64,000 nt of DNA from UBA5972 sp964637875 (GCA_964637875.1 CAZWXK010000005.1:17924-81923), one strand, 5' to 3'. Counted from the stretch's first letter, positions 1 through 10,085 are shown. Translations and numbers: made by a program. The notes: a model not told the origin generated them from the sequence alone.

Positions 1-1426
1 CGCCGGTGCCGTCCACGGTGATGATGTCGCCCTCGCGATAGACGGTGCCATCGGCGGTGGTCAGGCTGCGCGCGCGCAGGTCCAGGGCAATGCCGCTGGC
101 CCCCACCACGCAGGGCAGGCCCAGACCGCGCGCGATCACCGCCGCGTGGCTGGTCATGCCGCCGCGCTCGGTCAGCACGCCCCGGGCCGAATGCATGCCC
201 CGGATATCCTCGGGGCTGGTCTCGTGACGCACCAGGATGCAGGGCTCGCCCCGGGCGGCGCTGGCCTGGGCGGCGGCCGCCGAAAAGACGATATGCCCGC
301 TTGCCGCCCCCGGACTGGCCGCCAGGCCGCGCGCAAAGGGTTCGATACCGGCCTCGTGATCGACCTGAGGGTGGAGGAGCTGTTGCAGGTTTGCCGGCTC
401 GACCCTGAGCAAGGCCGATTTGCGGCTGATCGCACCATCCTCGGCCAGATCCACGGCAATGCGCACCGCCGCGCGCGGGCTGCGCCGGGCCGGGGCCGCG
501 TCGAGCAGCCAGGTCTTGCCGTCCTCGACGGTGAATTCCAGCCGCAGGGCATCATGGCAGCCGAGCCGCGCGATCTCGCCGAAACGGCGCAGGTCGCGCA
601 GGATCTCGGGATGGGTATCCTCGAGCGACGGCCCCCGCGGGTCGGAAACGATATAGGAGGCGCGCCGGTCGGGCTGCATCGCGTCCCGCCCCTGGCTGCG
701 CGACAGATAGCGCCCGCGCACGGCGGGCTCGCCGGTCGAGGGCTTGACGAACTGGACCACGCCGGCACCGCTTTCGCCCTTGCCCACCCCCAGGGCCATG
801 CGCTGGACGATCAGCCCCAGCCCGGCATCGGGCGGCGCGCCGCGGGCCATGCGCAGGATGCGTTGGGACGTCCCCTCCCAGGCCCGCGCCATCGAGCGCA
901 GCACCTGTTCGAGCTGGCGCAACGGATCCTGCGGAAAGGGCGCATCGGTTTCCGTTTCATAGATTGCAAGCGTGGCCTCCAGCGCCTCGCGGTTGAAACA
1001 GGTGGCCTCGCCAAGCCCCGAGAATGCCTCGGGATCCAGCCGCGCGACGTGGATCGCGTAATCCTGCACAAAGCGGCAATAGAGGGCATTGGCGGCGTCC
1101 TCGCCCAGGCGCTCGGTCAATTGTGCATGCACCGCATCGGTGATGCCCACATTCAGCAGCGTCTGCGGCCCCCCCCATTCGCGCCGCACCGGGCTGGAGC
1201 GCACCGAAACGATGCTGTGCGCGCCGAACTGTTGCAGGAGCGCGGCGATATCCGGCATGTGACCGGCGGCGATCTCGTGCACGGTCGGGATCGAAACGCC
1301 AAAGGCCAGAGGCACCGGCAGGCCCAGGCTGCCAAGGCGCGCCAGCCGGTTTGCGCGCGCGCCATAAACGGAAACAGGAACCTCGCCGTCCCGTTCAAGC
1401 CGTTGAATTTTCGGATATTCCGTCAT
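1..1426 (-). CDS. Pyruvate phosphate dikinase-like protein, N-terminal part, truncated by window edge
   Basis: The 475 visible codons run off the window before the C-terminal PEP-binding barrel. The nucleotide-binding half comes first, then the swivelling phosphohistidine domain with GGMTSHAAVIARG at about residues 422-434, whose His is the phosphorylated residue of the PPDK and PEP-synthase families. The family interconverts pyruvate, ATP and Pi with PEP, AMP and PPi. Where classical PPDK has a Gly-Met-Met-Asp-Thr-Val-Leu-Asn-Leu-Gly loop, this protein reads GGPQTLLNVG (residues 85-94), so it is a divergent paralogue and its substrate or direction of reaction is uncertain. The ATG at 1426 opens the conserved N-terminus and follows a GGGGAAA stretch. 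The downstream PBP1C gene is 120 bp away on the same strand. Confidence 0.8.
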   Translation of the reverse strand, partial: MTEYPKIQRLERDGEVPVSVYGARANRLARLGSLGLPVPLAFGVSIPTVHEIAAGHMPDIAALLQQFGAHSIVSVRSSPVRREWGGPQTLLNVGITDAVHAQLTERLGEDAANALYCRFVQDYAIHVARLDPEAFSGLGEATCFNREALEATLAIYETETDAPFPQDPLRQLEQVLRSMARAWEGTSQRILRMARGAPPDAGLGLIVQRMALGVGKGESGAGVVQFVKPSTGEPAVRGRYLSRSQGRDAMQPDRRASYIVSDPRGPSLEDTHPEILRDLRRFGEIARLGCHDALRLEFTVEDGKTWLLDAAPARRSPRAAVRIAVDLAEDGAISRKSALLRVEPANLQQLLHPQVDHEAGIEPFARGLAASPGAASGHIVFSAAAAQASAARGEPCILVRHETSPEDIRGMHSARGVLTERGGMTSHAAVIARGLGLPCVVGASGIALDLRARSLTTADGTVYREGDIITVDGTG

Positions 1427-1546
1427 CTTGTCATTTCCCCGTCATCCCCGACAATAAAGGGATTGACGCCACGGGCAAGTCTTTTCGCTGCACTGCGGCA
1501 TGCTGACCCCCCTCGCCTGCGCTCCCGTCGCGCGCCGGGCCGGGGG

Positions 1547-3709
1547 CTATTGCAGCTCGACACGGCGCCGGGCCGCGCGCCCGCGGGCATCGATCACCGA
1601 GATGTCGGTAAAACCGGGGCCGCGCGGGCGCAGCTGCACCTCGCGCGCGCGCCCGTTGACGATGACCGGCACGCCATCGGCGATCCAGGTAAAGGGCGGC
1701 GTTCCCGCCCGCAGCTTGACAATCAGCGGACTCGGCACGCCCGCGCCGCCAAGCCCCAGATCGACGCGCGCGCCTTCGGGCGGGAAAAGGATCTCGGGGC
1801 CACGGGCCTGCCGCATGTCCCGGCGCCCCTGCACCCGCCCGAAACGGCGCAGGGGCGCCGGCAGTTCGCCATTGACCGCCCTCAGAACCCCGGGCGGTGG
1901 CGCCGGCAGCGGGTCGAGCCGCGCTTTCAGCCGCCCAAAGGCCTGAAACAGCAGCGGCGCGGCCATCCCCGCCCCCGACAGGCCGGGCACCGAGGCCCCG
2001 TCGGGCCGCCCCATCCACACCCCGATGACATGACGCCCGTCAAAGCCGATGGCCCAGGCGTCGCGATAGCCATAGGATGTGCCCGTCTTGTAGGCCAGCC
2101 CGATGGCCGGTGCGGTGGCCGGCCGCGGCACCCCGCGCAGGATGTCGGCAACCTGCCAGGCGGCCTGGGGCGACATCAGAGGCCGGGTCGCGATCGCCGG
2201 CCGGCCGGGTTTCAGATGCGCGGCCACGGCCAGACCTCCGCGGGCCATGGCGCCATAGAGCGTCACCAGATCGCGCAGGCTGACCCCGACACCGCCCAGC
2301 GCAATGGCCAGCCCCGGCGGCGCGCCCGCGGGAAGGCGCGGCACCACCCCGGCCCGGCGCATCCGCGCAACCAGCCTTGCCGGGCCGATCGCCGAAAGCA
2401 GCGCCACCGCCGGCAGGTTGTAGGAATAGCGCAGCGCATCGCGCAGGGTGACGGTACCGTGAAACCGCTTGTCGAAATTCTGCGGCGCATAGTCGCCGAA
2501 TGCCATGGGGCGATCTTCGATCAGGGTTTCGGGATGGGCGATACCGGCATCGAAAGCCAGCCCATAGATCAGCGGCTTGAGGGCCGAACCGGGCGAGCGC
2601 ACCGCGCGGGTCATGTCGACAAAACCCGCGCGCGTGCTGTCGAGCAGCCCGGTCGAGCCAACCGAGGCCAGGATTTCGCCATTGCGGTGATCCATGACCA
2701 GAATCGCCGCCGACAGCCCCTTGCCATTGGCGCGGGCCTGTTCGGCCGCCAGCCGTTCCAGACCCTCCTGCAAGGGGCGCGAAACGGTCAGACGCAGCAC
2801 CGCCGCCCCGGCCATACCCCCGGCCATACCCCTAGCCATACCCCCGGCCATACCCCCGGCCATGGAGCGACGCAGGCGATCGGCGGCAAGGGCGGCAAGC
2901 GCCGGAAAGGCGCGGCGCGTGGCGGGCAGGCGCTCGGCCCGGGCGGCCCCGGCATCGTCATGCGTCAGCACCCCGGCGGCGGCCAGCCGCCTCAGAACCC
3001 GGTCGCGCGCGCGTCTGGCCGATGCTCGATGGCGGTCGGGACGGCGGGCCTCGGGCGCCTGCGGCAGCGCCACCAGCAATGCGGCCTGCGCGGTGGTCAG
3101 GCGGCGCGGTTCCTTGCCGAACCAGACCAGCGAGGCCGCGCGCACCCCTTCGACATTTCCGCCATAGGGCGCCAGCAGCAGATAGAGGTTCAGGATCTCG
3201 CGCTTGCTCAGCCTGCGTTCCAGCGCCAGCGCCAGCCTGATCTGACGGATCTTGCCCCCCAGCCTTCCGGTGCCGCTGTTTTCCAGCAGGCGCGCAACCT
3301 GCATGGTCAGGGTCGAGCCCCCCGAAACCACCCGCCCGTTGACCACGGCCTGCCAGGCGGCGCGCAGCAGGGCGCGCATGTCCACGCCGCGATGACGCCG
3401 AAAGCGCCGATCCTCATAGCCCAGCAACATGTCGATAAAGCGGGGATCCACCTGCTCGACCGTGACCGGCAGACGCCATATCCCGTTCTCGACCGTATAT
3501 GCGCGCAACAACCGACCGTCGCGATCCTCGACAAGGCCTGACACCGCCACCCGCCCTCCGGCCTCGACAGTCGGCGGCAGATCCGTTTCGGCCACCCAGC
3601 GATCCAGGGCGGCAAGGGCCATGACGGCAATCGCCACGATCAGCGCCAGAGCCAGAAACAGCATCCTGGGGCCGGGGCTGAAACGCGTGTTGAAATTCCG
3701 CTGACGCAT
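1547..3709 (-). CDS. pbpC: Penicillin-binding protein 1C
   Basis: This 720-residue bifunctional peptidoglycan synthase has one N-terminal membrane anchor (residues 16-36). The transglycosylase domain carries GYEDRRFRRHRGVD, with the catalytic Glu at residue 99. The transpeptidase domain shows the SPGSALK nucleophile motif, YSYN and KTGTSYGYRDAW, and a C-terminal domain typical of PBP1C follows. The length is normal for the family. The ATG at 3709 lies 13 bp after the stop of the alpha-2-macroglobulin gene, the usual yfhM-pbpC arrangement. In that pair the macroglobulin is thought to trap invading proteases while PBP1C repairs damaged wall. A five-unit, 12-bp in-frame repeat sits between the two catalytic domains. 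Confidence 0.93.
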   Translation of the reverse strand: MRQRNFNTRFSPGPRMLFLALALIVAIAVMALAALDRWVAETDLPPTVEAGGRVAVSGLVEDRDGRLLRAYTVENGIWRLPVTVEQVDPRFIDMLLGYEDRRFRRHRGVDMRALLRAAWQAVVNGRVVSGGSTLTMQVARLLENSGTGRLGGKIRQIRLALALERRLSKREILNLYLLLAPYGGNVEGVRAASLVWFGKEPRRLTTAQAALLVALPQAPEARRPDRHRASARRARDRVLRRLAAAGVLTHDDAGAARAERLPATRRAFPALAALAADRLRRSMAGGMAGGMARGMAGGMAGAAVLRLTVSRPLQEGLERLAAEQARANGKGLSAAILVMDHRNGEILASVGSTGLLDSTRAGFVDMTRAVRSPGSALKPLIYGLAFDAGIAHPETLIEDRPMAFGDYAPQNFDKRFHGTVTLRDALRYSYNLPAVALLSAIGPARLVARMRRAGVVPRLPAGAPPGLAIALGGVGVSLRDLVTLYGAMARGGLAVAAHLKPGRPAIATRPLMSPQAAWQVADILRGVPRPATAPAIGLAYKTGTSYGYRDAWAIGFDGRHVIGVWMGRPDGASVPGLSGAGMAAPLLFQAFGRLKARLDPLPAPPPGVLRAVNGELPAPLRRFGRVQGRRDMRQARGPEILFPPEGARVDLGLGGAGVPSPLIVKLRAGTPPFTWIADGVPVIVNGRAREVQLRPRGPGFTDISVIDARGRAARRRVELQ
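2806..2865. repeat. 12-bp tandem repeat inside pbpC, five units
   Basis: Five consecutive copies of CCCCGGCCATAC (plus-strand reading) occur, the third with a G-to-T change and the last ending in GG. On the coding strand they encode a Met-Ala-Gly-Gly type tetrapeptide repeat in the linker between the transglycosylase and transpeptidase domains. The unit preserves the reading frame, so copy number can vary without breaking the protein. Confidence 0.9.
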
Positions 3710-3722
3710 GGCTTGCCGATGG

Positions 3723-6700
3723 CTACCTTTGGGCGATGACGACCTGCCCGGTCGCCGTACGGGCGCGAAATTCGGGGCGGTACATGTCCTGGACACTGGC
3801 CGCCGGGTGACGGAACCGGCCCGGCGAGACCGCCCGCACCACATAGGCCAGGCGAAGCGGCTTGTCCCCGCCCCAGTCCACCGCCGCCAGAAAGCGGTCG
3901 GCGCGAAATTCGACATGGCGCGCCGTCGCGACCGGTTTCAGCCAGTCGAGGGCCTTGATGTCGCCGGCGCGCAACAGGTCCGGATTGTCGATCTCGAATC
4001 CTGCGGGCAGCGGGTCGTCGATCATCAGCCGCCCCTTGCCGGGCCTGCGTGGCGTCACCGCGATCACCACCACCAGCCGCTGGTTCAGCGCCACATTTGC
4101 CACATCGACGGGCCGGCCCTGCAGGTCGAAATAGCGCCGCTCGATCACATAGCCGTTGCCGCCCGCCGGAACGGGATCGCGCGGTCGCCCGACCACCGTC
4201 ACCACGGTCATGGCGCTGCGGCCCGACATGTTCGATACCCGCACGACCTGTCCGGCGCGCAGCTGCCCGGCGGTGAGGCGGGCAACCACGGGCCCCTCGG
4301 CCGGGCGCCCATCGACCAGAAAACCCCCGGCCGGGGTCTCGTCAAGCAGCGCATTGGCGGCCAGCAGGGTCCACATGCTTTCCTGAGTCGAAAGAACGCG
4401 CCCCTCCAGGGCCGGGCGCAGCATGCCGATCAGGGCGTCCCGGTCGAGCACGCGCGACCCCGCCTCGGCGGCCAGCGCCAGAACGGCGGCGACATCGCGC
4501 AGACGCGAGCCGTAATCGACCCGCCACAGCCGCGCATCGGGCGCGTCCTGCAACCGGCGCAGCAACAGGCCCGCCTTGCGAAACATCGCATCGGCCCGGC
4601 GCTGGTCGCCGTAAAAGGCCAGCGCCGCGCCCAGCTGGGCCAGCGCCATCGGCGTTGCCAGGGCGTCCGACCTGGCATCGGCGTAATAGCGCAGATCGCC
4701 GATATTGGCCGCCCCCTCGCGGGCCAGCACCATCAGGGCATAGGCGATCCCCTCGCCGCCGCGGCGGAAATCGGCGGCATAGTTCACCCGGTTGCGCAGG
4801 TTCTCCAGTGCAAGGCGGAACGAATCGTCGGGCACGCTGAACCCGCCGGCGCGGGCACGGCCGAGGAAATCGGTGGCAAAGGCATCAAGCCACAGATCGC
4901 CCCCGCCCGGCTGCCACAGCCCGAAGGCGCCGCTGGACGACTGGTTCTGCAACACCGCGATCACCGCGCGATTGACCCGTGCCTCCAGATCGCCGCCCGC
5001 GACACCCCCCATGGCCCGCGCCAGGCGCCCCAGATAGATCAGCGGCAGCGCGGTCGCGGCAAGCTGCTCGGTGCAGCCATAGGGATAGCGGTTCAGGGTT
5101 GCCAGCAGGCCGGGCATGTCGAAACGCGCAACCGGCCCCACCGCCAGCGTCGCCCGACCGGTGCCCGGCAGCAGGCCGTCGAACATGTCCGGCGACAGGA
5201 TGAAATCCCTGCCATCGGCAAGGCTGGCCCGTGTCTGGCGCCGGATCTCGGGATCGTTGGCGCGCACCGGCAGACGCAATGTCTGGCGCAACCTCTGCCC
5301 GGCGGGTGTTGTCAGGGTCACGGTGATCGCGGGCGTGACCGAAGGGGAAGGCGCCGCCATCGGCGCGGACACCGGCAGGGCAAGCACCACCTTGCGGTCG
5401 CGCGCCAGCGGGATCGACCCCGGCAACGCGGCCCGATCCAGCACCAGGCCTCCGCTGGCCGAGACCGCGATTCCCACCTTTCCCGCGGGGCCCTGAACAT
5501 GGGCGATCTCCAGCAATACGCGGCTGCGGTCGCCGGGGGCCAGGAAACGCGGCAGGCTGGCCGTCAGCACGACCGGATCGCGCAGGATCACGTCGCGGCT
5601 GGCCTGGCCGATCCCGGTTTTCGACCAGGCCACCGCCATCAGCCTGATCGTGCCGTTGAAATCGGGGATATCGAGGGACAGCGAGGCCCAGCCGTTTTCG
5701 TCCACCTCGATCGGCCCCGAGAAAAAGGCAACCGTGTCGCCCGTTGGTGGCGGGCTCTGGATTTGCAGGCCCGGGGCCGCATCCCCGCCCGAGCGCAGGC
5801 GCCCGAGCCGCCCCTCGCGGGCGTCGATCAGGCGGCCATACAGGTCGCGCAGCTGCACGCCCAGTCGGCGCTGACCGAAATAATGCCCCTCGGGATCGGG
5901 CGCGGAAAAACCGGTGAGGTTGAGAATGCCGACATCCACCGCCGCAAGCGTGAGCCGGGCGCGCTCGCCGGGGCGGACCCCCGAAACACGAATCCTGAGC
6001 TTGAGGGGCGCGCGCGGGCGCGGCGCCGTATCGGTGACGATCTCGACCCCCAGCCGATGGTCGCCCGGCGCCACCGCCGCCCATTTCAGCCCGATCGCCC
6101 GCAGCGGTGCATGGCGCAGATCCGCCGAAGCCGGTCGGTCGTCCTCCGGGGCGGCCTTGCCCCGCCTTGTGCCGGTCGCGCCATCGGAGGGCGTGCGAAT
6201 CACGGTTGCGGCGACATAGGCGCCCATGCCCCAGCCCTCGGTCACGGGCAGGCGGATCAGGTTTTCGCCGGCTTTCAGACGCAGGATCCTTTTCATGATC
6301 AGACGGTTGGACATCACCGTGATCACCCCCAGGCCGGGGGCACGCGGCACGACGCGCAGAACCGCGACATCGCCCACGCGATAGCGCGCCTTGTCGAGCC
6401 CGATCCGCAGCACGTCGGGCGTATCGAGGGCGGCCGCGGGGGCATACCACCCGGCATCGAAGGCCAGCGACGAGGCCATGTGCCCGTCGGGCGGCCCGCC
6501 GGGGGGCGTCTCGACCACCAGTTCGTAGCGCCCCCATTTCACCGGCGCGTCGATGCGCGCCGCCCCGCCATCGCCCGCCGCGCCGACGGTGGCACCGATC
6601 CGGCCGCTGGCCACGCGGGCGCGGGTGGTGACGGGCTCGTATCGCCAGCTGCCGCCGGTCTGGTACCACTGATAGCGCGTGGTGATCCGGTTCAACCTCC

Positions 6701-9452
6701 AGCGCAGCGCCGGCAAGGGGCGCTGCCGCAGATCTGGGCCGACCGCGATCACGTCAAAGGCGGCCGTGCCCCCCTCGGGCAGCACGCCGTCGAACAGGGG
6801 GCGAATACCGATGACGGTCGTGCGCGGTGCAAGCGGACGCTCGACCATGCGTTCGACCGGGCGGCCCGACCCCTCGCGCAGACGGATGATCGCCTTGAGC
6901 GCAAGCGGGCGCGCGGTCTGGTCGATCGCGGGCATTTTCAGCACGACGCGCGCGCGCCCCTGCGAATCGGTGCGCATCCCCGCGGCCGCGTATTCCACGG
7001 CGGGGCGGAAATCCGCGTCGTGGCGGCCAAAGACATAGCCCGCAAAACCCGGCAGCCCGTCGGCCAGCGAGACCCTTGCCTCGGCCTCGATCCCCAGCCC
7101 GGCGGCCGGCGCGCCATAAAGATAACGGGCAGCGATCTCGACCACGGGGTTGACGTCGGGACGCAGCGCCTTGCCGGAAGGCGCCGCACCCGTCGATCCG
7201 GCCAGGCGCAGGTCGAAATCGACCCGCTCGGGAATGAAATCCTCGACCAGGAAACGTCCCTGGGCCAGCGGCGGGGCCTTGGGGTCGGCATGCAGGCGCA
7301 CCGTCCAGGTGCCGCGCATGGCATTGTCCGGAAGGGCCAGCCGCATCACATGACCGCCATCGCCCAGATCCGGCAGCAGACGGCGCGCGAATGTCACCCC
7401 GTCGGGTCGCGTCACGACCGCATTCAGCGGCAGCCCCGCCACGGCCTCGGCGCGGCCGTTGCGGGCCAGCACCGTCAGGTTGACGACCGCGCCGGGGCGA
7501 TAGGCGCCGCGATCCAGGGTCATGAACAGGTCGATCGGCGGCGGCGCGGCACGTCCGGCCACGCCCCGATCCGACAGGTCAAAGGCCGGCCCGGTCAGGT
7601 CGAGAAAGGCGAAATCGTCGCCCAGGCGCACGGTAATCATCTGTACCGCCCGCCCGGCGCGCCCGGCCAGCAGACCGGGGGCGAAATGCGCATGGCCCTG
7701 GGCATCGGTGTCGGCACTGGCCAGAACCTCGTTGTTGCGCGCGACAAGACGCACCTCCGCGCCCTTTCTGGCGCCCCCGTCGCCCAGGCCGCGCACAAAC
7801 ACATGCAGCCCGTCAGCCCCCTTCATGGTGGACAGCCCCAGATCGGTAACGATGAACCACTGCGCCGCGGCCGGGGCATCATAGGGATCGGCCCCGGGCA
7901 GCCGCGCCCGCAACACATAGACCCCGGGGGCAAGACCGCCGATCACCTCGCCCACGGGCAATGCGGTGGTGACATCGCGGTTCAGCTCCATGCCCACCTC
8001 GCCCCTGCCCGACCAGATTTCCTCGCCCAGCGAGGCCGAGATGTCGCGCTCGTCCCATTGCGACAGCGCGTTGCCGAACAGGCCCTGCCGGATCACCCGC
8101 ACCAGATTGCGCGCCCCCACCCGATAGATCCCGAGATCGACCTGCGCGGTATTGACCGTGGTGATCGGGATACGCGCACCGCGCCCGCGCGGCAACACAT
8201 AGGCCCGCCCGCTGAAATGCGCCGCGGGGTCGCGATCGCGGACATAGGTTTCAAGGGTCACGGCACGCGCCAGCACCTCGCCGCTGGCCGCCGGCAGGCC
8301 CTTGCGAAAGGTCAGGGAATAGGTTTCGCCATGCCGGACCCCCTCGACACAGATCTGGCGACCGCGCGCCTCGACGGCAAGTCCGCTTTCGGGCAGGCGC
8401 AGATAGGTGGCGTAATCGACCCCGCCTGCCACAAGATCCTCGGAGAATGTGGCGCAGATGCGCGGCATGGCGGCGTTGTTGTCAACGCTGTGATCGGTAA
8501 TGCGAAAACCATAGGTGGCAATCAGGCGATCCAGCGCGCGCGCGCGGCGGGCCGAGGGTTCGATGCGGCTGGCAAGGCGCTGCGCCCGGATGGCCAGACG
8601 TCCGCGCCGCTGTGCAACCAGGGCCGCGGTCAGGGCATCCATCGCGGCCGCCTCGAGGGCGGGCGAGGCGGCCCGCAGAAAGGCATTGAGGGCGGCGGAT
8701 CTGGCGCGCGCGACCAGTTGCTGCCGCCGTCCCTTATCGGCCTTGATCGCGGCCAGGGCATCGCGCGAAAACAGGATCCAGTGGGCAGGCGCATCGGTCA
8801 GGGTCAGGGCCGCGCCAACCAGCGCGCCCGCCCGTGCGAAATCGCCCGTCCTGCGCGCATCCCGCGCCGCCGCCAGCAACTGTTCCGCGTTCCAGCCATC
8901 GGGCGCATGGCGCATTCCCAGATCCTCGGCCTGCCTGCGGGCGGCGGTCAGGTCGTCGTCCGGCATGAAATCCAGCCGCGCCGCCTGCGCGCGCGCGCGC
9001 GCCAGAACCTGCGCCGAGGTCGCCATCACCCGCGCCGAGATCGCGCCGACAAAGGGCTTGATCGCACTGACCCCGCTCTTGGGGAAACAGGCGCCCTTGG
9101 CGGTGTTGAAGGTAAACGCGCCGCAGGACGCATCATCGAGACAGCGCATCGTGCAACGGGCCAGGTCGGTTCCGAATATCGGCCCCAGATCGCGGCCCGG
9201 GAAATCGGTGTCGCGCATGATCGTGATGCGCCGGTCGGGAACGGGTGCGGACCTGACCGAGGGCCCGGCTGCCGCACCGCCCGCGCCCGCGGCCTGTGCC
9301 ACCGCCCCGGTGGGCAGCACGAGAAGGGCCGCCATCAACCCCGGCAGAGCCACTATCCGGGCGATACGGGCGGCCCGGGCGATACGGGCGGCGCGCGCGG
9401 GAGAATGGTGAAAACGGTGAAAACCTGTCTGAAAAATGCGCGCAAACAACAT
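3723..9452 (-). CDS. Alpha-2-macroglobulin family protein (YfhM-like) with N-terminal PAN domain
   Basis: This 1909-residue envelope protein begins with an arginine-rich segment and a hydrophobic stretch (about residues 34-53) that serves as signal or anchor. A cysteine-rich PAN/Apple-like segment follows (about residues 80-130, with CTMRCLDDASCGAF). Then come MG domains and, near residue 1460, the thioester motif YPYGCTEQ, where the Cys-Gln bond covalently traps proteases that cleave the bait region. Bacterial macroglobulins of this length usually carry CxEQ, as here. The gene heads a two-gene operon with pbpC, 13 bp downstream. The N-terminal region includes a duplicated 18-bp unit encoding Arg-Ala-Ala-Arg-Ile-Ala. 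A long antisense open frame covers nearly the whole gene and is a GC-content artefact. Confidence 0.92.
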   Translation of the reverse strand: MLFARIFQTGFHRFHHSPARAARIARAARIARIVALPGLMAALLVLPTGAVAQAAGAGGAAAGPSVRSAPVPDRRITIMRDTDFPGRDLGPIFGTDLARCTMRCLDDASCGAFTFNTAKGACFPKSGVSAIKPFVGAISARVMATSAQVLARARAQAARLDFMPDDDLTAARRQAEDLGMRHAPDGWNAEQLLAAARDARRTGDFARAGALVGAALTLTDAPAHWILFSRDALAAIKADKGRRQQLVARARSAALNAFLRAASPALEAAAMDALTAALVAQRRGRLAIRAQRLASRIEPSARRARALDRLIATYGFRITDHSVDNNAAMPRICATFSEDLVAGGVDYATYLRLPESGLAVEARGRQICVEGVRHGETYSLTFRKGLPAASGEVLARAVTLETYVRDRDPAAHFSGRAYVLPRGRGARIPITTVNTAQVDLGIYRVGARNLVRVIRQGLFGNALSQWDERDISASLGEEIWSGRGEVGMELNRDVTTALPVGEVIGGLAPGVYVLRARLPGADPYDAPAAAQWFIVTDLGLSTMKGADGLHVFVRGLGDGGARKGAEVRLVARNNEVLASADTDAQGHAHFAPGLLAGRAGRAVQMITVRLGDDFAFLDLTGPAFDLSDRGVAGRAAPPPIDLFMTLDRGAYRPGAVVNLTVLARNGRAEAVAGLPLNAVVTRPDGVTFARRLLPDLGDGGHVMRLALPDNAMRGTWTVRLHADPKAPPLAQGRFLVEDFIPERVDFDLRLAGSTGAAPSGKALRPDVNPVVEIAARYLYGAPAAGLGIEAEARVSLADGLPGFAGYVFGRHDADFRPAVEYAAAGMRTDSQGRARVVLKMPAIDQTARPLALKAIIRLREGSGRPVERMVERPLAPRTTVIGIRPLFDGVLPEGGTAAFDVIAVGPDLRQRPLPALRWRLNRITTRYQWYQTGGSWRYEPVTTRARVASGRIGATVGAAGDGGAARIDAPVKWGRYELVVETPPGGPPDGHMASSLAFDAGWYAPAAALDTPDVLRIGLDKARYRVGDVAVLRVVPRAPGLGVITVMSNRLIMKRILRLKAGENLIRLPVTEGWGMGAYVAATVIRTPSDGATGTRRGKAAPEDDRPASADLRHAPLRAIGLKWAAVAPGDHRLGVEIVTDTAPRPRAPLKLRIRVSGVRPGERARLTLAAVDVGILNLTGFSAPDPEGHYFGQRRLGVQLRDLYGRLIDAREGRLGRLRSGGDAAPGLQIQSPPPTGDTVAFFSGPIEVDENGWASLSLDIPDFNGTIRLMAVAWSKTGIGQASRDVILRDPVVLTASLPRFLAPGDRSRVLLEIAHVQGPAGKVGIAVSASGGLVLDRAALPGSIPLARDRKVVLALPVSAPMAAPSPSVTPAITVTLTTPAGQRLRQTLRLPVRANDPEIRRQTRASLADGRDFILSPDMFDGLLPGTGRATLAVGPVARFDMPGLLATLNRYPYGCTEQLAATALPLIYLGRLARAMGGVAGGDLEARVNRAVIAVLQNQSSSGAFGLWQPGGGDLWLDAFATDFLGRARAGGFSVPDDSFRLALENLRNRVNYAADFRRGGEGIAYALMVLAREGAANIGDLRYYADARSDALATPMALAQLGAALAFYGDQRRADAMFRKAGLLLRRLQDAPDARLWRVDYGSRLRDVAAVLALAAEAGSRVLDRDALIGMLRPALEGRVLSTQESMWTLLAANALLDETPAGGFLVDGRPAEGPVVARLTAGQLRAGQVVRVSNMSGRSAMTVVTVVGRPRDPVPAGGNGYVIERRYFDLQGRPVDVANVALNQRLVVVIAVTPRRPGKGRLMIDDPLPAGFEIDNPDLLRAGDIKALDWLKPVATARHVEFRADRFLAAVDWGGDKPLRLAYVVRAVSPGRFRHPAASVQDMYRPEFRARTATGQVVIAQR
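9358..9393. repeat. 18-bp direct repeat in the macroglobulin N-terminus
   Basis: Two copies of CGGGCGATACGGGCGGCS lie back to back. They encode a doubled Ala-Arg-Ile-Ala-Arg-Ala motif in the positively charged n-region before the signal/anchor helix of the alpha-2-macroglobulin. Confidence 0.8.
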
Positions 9453-9602
9453 GACACGACCCCGAAATGCGGATAACTATCGCGTGATGGTCGCATGAAG
9501 ACCCGATCATTGCAATATTTCACGCCCCCGCAGGGCCTGCCCGCGCGCCATCGCGACATCGGCCCCGGTCCTGCGCGCAATCCGCCCTGACGGAGGCATT
9601 TC

Positions 9603-10070
9603 GTGCACGACCCCGACCGATGCGACTATCACGAGGTTTCACAACGCCTCGCCGCGCTCTGCGCGGACGAGGACGACCACATCGCCATCATGGCCAGCAT
9701 CTGTTGCGAGCTGTACCATGCGGATGCGCGCTTCGACTGGGTCGGTTTCTACCGCGCGGTCGGGGACTCGCTGCTCAGGATCGGTCCCTATCAGGGCGGG
9801 CATGGCTGTCTGACCATCCCCTTTTCCCGCGGCGTCTGCGGCGCGGCGGCACGCCTGCGCAAGGTACAGATCGTCGATGACGTGAACAGCTTTGACGGCC
9901 ATATCGCCTGTGCGTCGAGCACGCGCGCAGAGCTGGTGATCCCGTTTGACGACGCGCAGGGGCGATTGATCGGCGTTCTCGACATCGACAGCGACCGTCC
10001 CGCGGCCTTTGATGCGACGGACGCGGCCCAGTTGCAGGCCCTGTTGCAGATGCTGTTTGCCCGTCCCTGA
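9603..10070 (+). CDS. msrC: Free methionine-(R)-sulfoxide reductase (GAF domain)
   Basis: This 155-residue single GAF-domain protein reduces free L-methionine-(R)-sulfoxide in the cytosol. Cys69, Cys79 and Cys103 have the same spacing (10 and 24 residues) as the three catalytic/resolving cysteines of the E. coli enzyme. The motifs SRGVCGAAA and IACASSTRAEL are family hallmarks, and length is normal. The start is GTG at 9603, chosen because a GGAGG ribosome-binding site lies about 8 bases upstream and the product then begins at the usual family start. The gene is divergent from the macroglobulin gene across a 150-bp spacer and convergent with the PIN gene, 15 bp away. Confidence 0.9.
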   Translation: MHDPDRCDYHEVSQRLAALCADEDDHIAIMASICCELYHADARFDWVGFYRAVGDSLLRIGPYQGGHGCLTIPFSRGVCGAAARLRKVQIVDDVNSFDGHIACASSTRAELVIPFDDAQGRLIGVLDIDSDRPAAFDATDAAQLQALLQMLFARP

Positions 10071-10085
10071 AATCCCGCAAGGGGA

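Noticed and set aside
3708..9476. Very long open frame on the plus strand opposite the macroglobulin gene
   Set aside because: It has no recognisable domain and arises from GC-rich codon bias in the real minus-strand gene, whose thioester and PAN-like motifs are clear.
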